Source of the DNA: Pontiella sp.
GTDB lineage: Bacteria > Verrucomicrobiota > Kiritimatiellia > Kiritimatiellales > Pontiellaceae
Length of the DNA stretch: 6,604 nt
Assembly (NCBI GenBank): GCA_029939385.1
Contig: JAOZSZ010000084.1
Location: 1-6,604, forward strand
Reading direction: 5' to 3'
Of the stretch, positions 5,444 through 6,604 are shown piece by piece. The notes under the pieces were generated by a model. That model ran no database searches. It was not told where the DNA came from and saw only the letters and a program-made list of their open reading frames with translations. The position numbers and the translations under genes are program-made. How positions within the stretch are numbered: position 1 is the first letter of the stretch; the number at the start of each line of letters is the position of its first letter.

Positions 5444-6604
5444 ATGGAAAAAATTAACAAAATACCCTCTTGGCCTGAATTAACCGCAATCTTATTGATT
5501 CGTCTAAGCGTTCTTTGGGTTTTAGTCCTCATTTCGCTATTAATGCCAAACGACGATGTGGCGTTCTATGCCTTCATGGGAATTGCTTTTATTATTACGA
5601 TTCCTTATTCCCTCTGGCTCAGAAGCAAGATGCGATCGGCTCAATTCGCTCCCCTGCAATTTTTAGTTGATCTTATTTTGGTTTCTGGGCTGATTTATTT
5701 CACGGGCGGCATCCACAGTGAGCTCACTTTACTCTATCCACTCGTGATTCTCTCTGCCGGAATGGTTGGCAGTCCTAAACAGGCCGCTCAAATAACGGGA
5801 TTAGGCATTATCATCTATATATTAATGATAACTCTACTCTCACAAAACATGAGTACAGAACATCTGCCCCTAGAAAAAGCCCTAGAAAACTTCCCTCTGT
5901 TTCCTGCCCTTTTTATCAGAGTGCTAACCTTTGCTCTATTTGGCATGGCTGGTATTTATATTTCCACTCGATGCAACTATACCAATAGCCATCGACAAGA
6001 TGCATTCAACACCGCCGAAACTCTATTTCACAACCTACCTGCCCATTTGATTTTATTGGATCAGCAAGGAAAAATCCTTCATACCAATCCCCTTGTTTGT
6101 AAGTTACTACACGCAACAGAGGCCGAACTTTTAACCCATAAATTCACAGACCTATGTACTTCAGGGGAAAATCCTATTCCCGACCACTACGGTACTTCAA
6201 CCTATCTTTCCCGAGGAAACATCCCCCCTATCCCAGTATCTTACCGTAAAACAAATATTATTTTGCCAGCCATCGCTCTCTCCGAAAACAACGAAAATGA
6301 GAGCCCGACAGAAATTACTCTACTCATACTCCATGACATTTCTCACCCTCTAGAACTTGAGCGCCAGCTTCAACAAATGGGACGCATCACTTCCGCCACC
6401 CGAATTGCTGGAGAAATGGCACATGAAATCCGATCCCCTCTCACCACCATATCAGCCTCAACCCAGTTACTAAAACACTACGAAGACAAAGCCTCCGCAA
6501 CCGATTGGTTACCGAATAGCCCGCGTAAAAATGACCGAAAAGAGCTTTTTGACCATATCATTACGGCATCGGATCAAATGGATACCGTAATTCAAGATTT
6601 TATG
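5444..6604 (+). CDS. pilS: PilS-like membrane sensor histidine kinase (partial, C-terminus beyond right edge)
   Basis: 387 codons in one open frame to the right edge. The ATG at 5444 lies 13 bp after the pilC stop, with TAGGTG about 10 nt upstream as a modest ribosome site. The N-terminal half (about 10-175) is a multi-helix membrane sensor with hydrophobic segments near 13-34, 40-59, 70-86, 93-109, 117-133 and 150-174. The segment DLILVSGLIYFTGGIHSEL resembles the PilS family membrane domain (LxYFTGG). A PAS domain follows (about 190-300: LFHNLPAHLILLDQQGKILHTN, ending LLILHDIS). The HisKA phosphoacceptor motif is AGEMAHEIRSPL with His327; Ser331 replaces the common Asn of HEIRNPL. The catalytic HATPase domain is missing because the window ends. 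PilS phosphorylates PilR, a sigma-54 activator of pilin genes, so a PilR-like gene is expected next. An ordinary NtrB/AtoS-like kinase is the alternative; its place in a pilB-pilC operon favours PilS. Confidence 0.85.
   Translation, partial: MEKINKIPSWPELTAILLIRLSVLWVLVLISLLMPNDDVAFYAFMGIAFIITIPYSLWLRSKMRSAQFAPLQFLVDLILVSGLIYFTGGIHSELTLLYPLVILSAGMVGSPKQAAQITGLGIIIYILMITLLSQNMSTEHLPLEKALENFPLFPALFIRVLTFALFGMAGIYISTRCNYTNSHRQDAFNTAETLFHNLPAHLILLDQQGKILHTNPLVCKLLHATEAELLTHKFTDLCTSGENPIPDHYGTSTYLSRGNIPPIPVSYRKTNIILPAIALSENNENESPTEITLLILHDISHPLELERQLQQMGRITSATRIAGEMAHEIRSPLTTISASTQLLKHYEDKASATDWLPNSPRKNDRKELFDHIITASDQMDTVIQDFM

Noticed and set aside
5428..5446. Separate promoter or terminator between pilC and the kinase gene
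   Set aside because: The gap is only 13 bp, without hairpin or promoter elements; an operon is the simpler reading.

Overview
This window holds part of a type IV pilus (T4P) / type II secretion (T2SS) assembly locus from a Gram-negative bacterium. It is almost fully coding: five genes plus a sixth cut by the right edge, with only two intergenic gaps over 150 bp. Base composition is moderate and codon use looks similar across the genes. I see no mobile elements, tRNAs, rRNAs or CRISPR arrays. The lineage cannot be fixed from the sequence. The layout (separate gspB-like gene, orphan MshEN-domain protein, pilB-pilC-kinase operon) would suit a member of the Planctomycetes-Verrucomicrobia-Lentisphaerae group, but this is a low-confidence guess.

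Layout, left to right. (1) Minus strand, 887 to the left edge: a PilM-like actin-fold protein, cut by the edge. (2) Plus strand, 1074-1610: a small single-pass membrane protein with a C-terminal GspB/PilP-like domain. (3) Minus strand, 1617-2432: an unusual stand-alone protein with an N-terminal TPR-like helical part and a C-terminal MshEN (T2SSE_N) domain but no ATPase. (4) Plus strand, 2615-6604: a tight operon of the assembly ATPase (pilB/gspE-like), the inner-membrane platform protein (pilC/gspF-like) and a membrane-bound PAS/HisKA sensor kinase (pilS-like) that runs off the right edge.

How they fit together: PilB hydrolyses ATP in the cytoplasm and drives the PilC platform to extrude or pump pilin subunits. 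PilM belongs to the cytoplasmic collar that joins the motor to inner-membrane PilN/PilO, which are probably encoded beyond the left edge. The GspB-like protein would span the inner membrane and act in the periplasm. The MshEN-only protein may modulate or scaffold the motor.

The main regulatory observation is that all three transcription units headed by pilM, the MshEN protein and pilB have a sigma-54 (-24/-12) promoter-like sequence at a suitable distance, each with identical GG-N10-GC spacing. The pilB operon also encodes a PilS-like kinase, whose usual partner PilR is a sigma-54 activator. This suggests one RpoN/PilSR-type regulon controlling its own operon. The gspB-like gene is the exception, with no such promoter.
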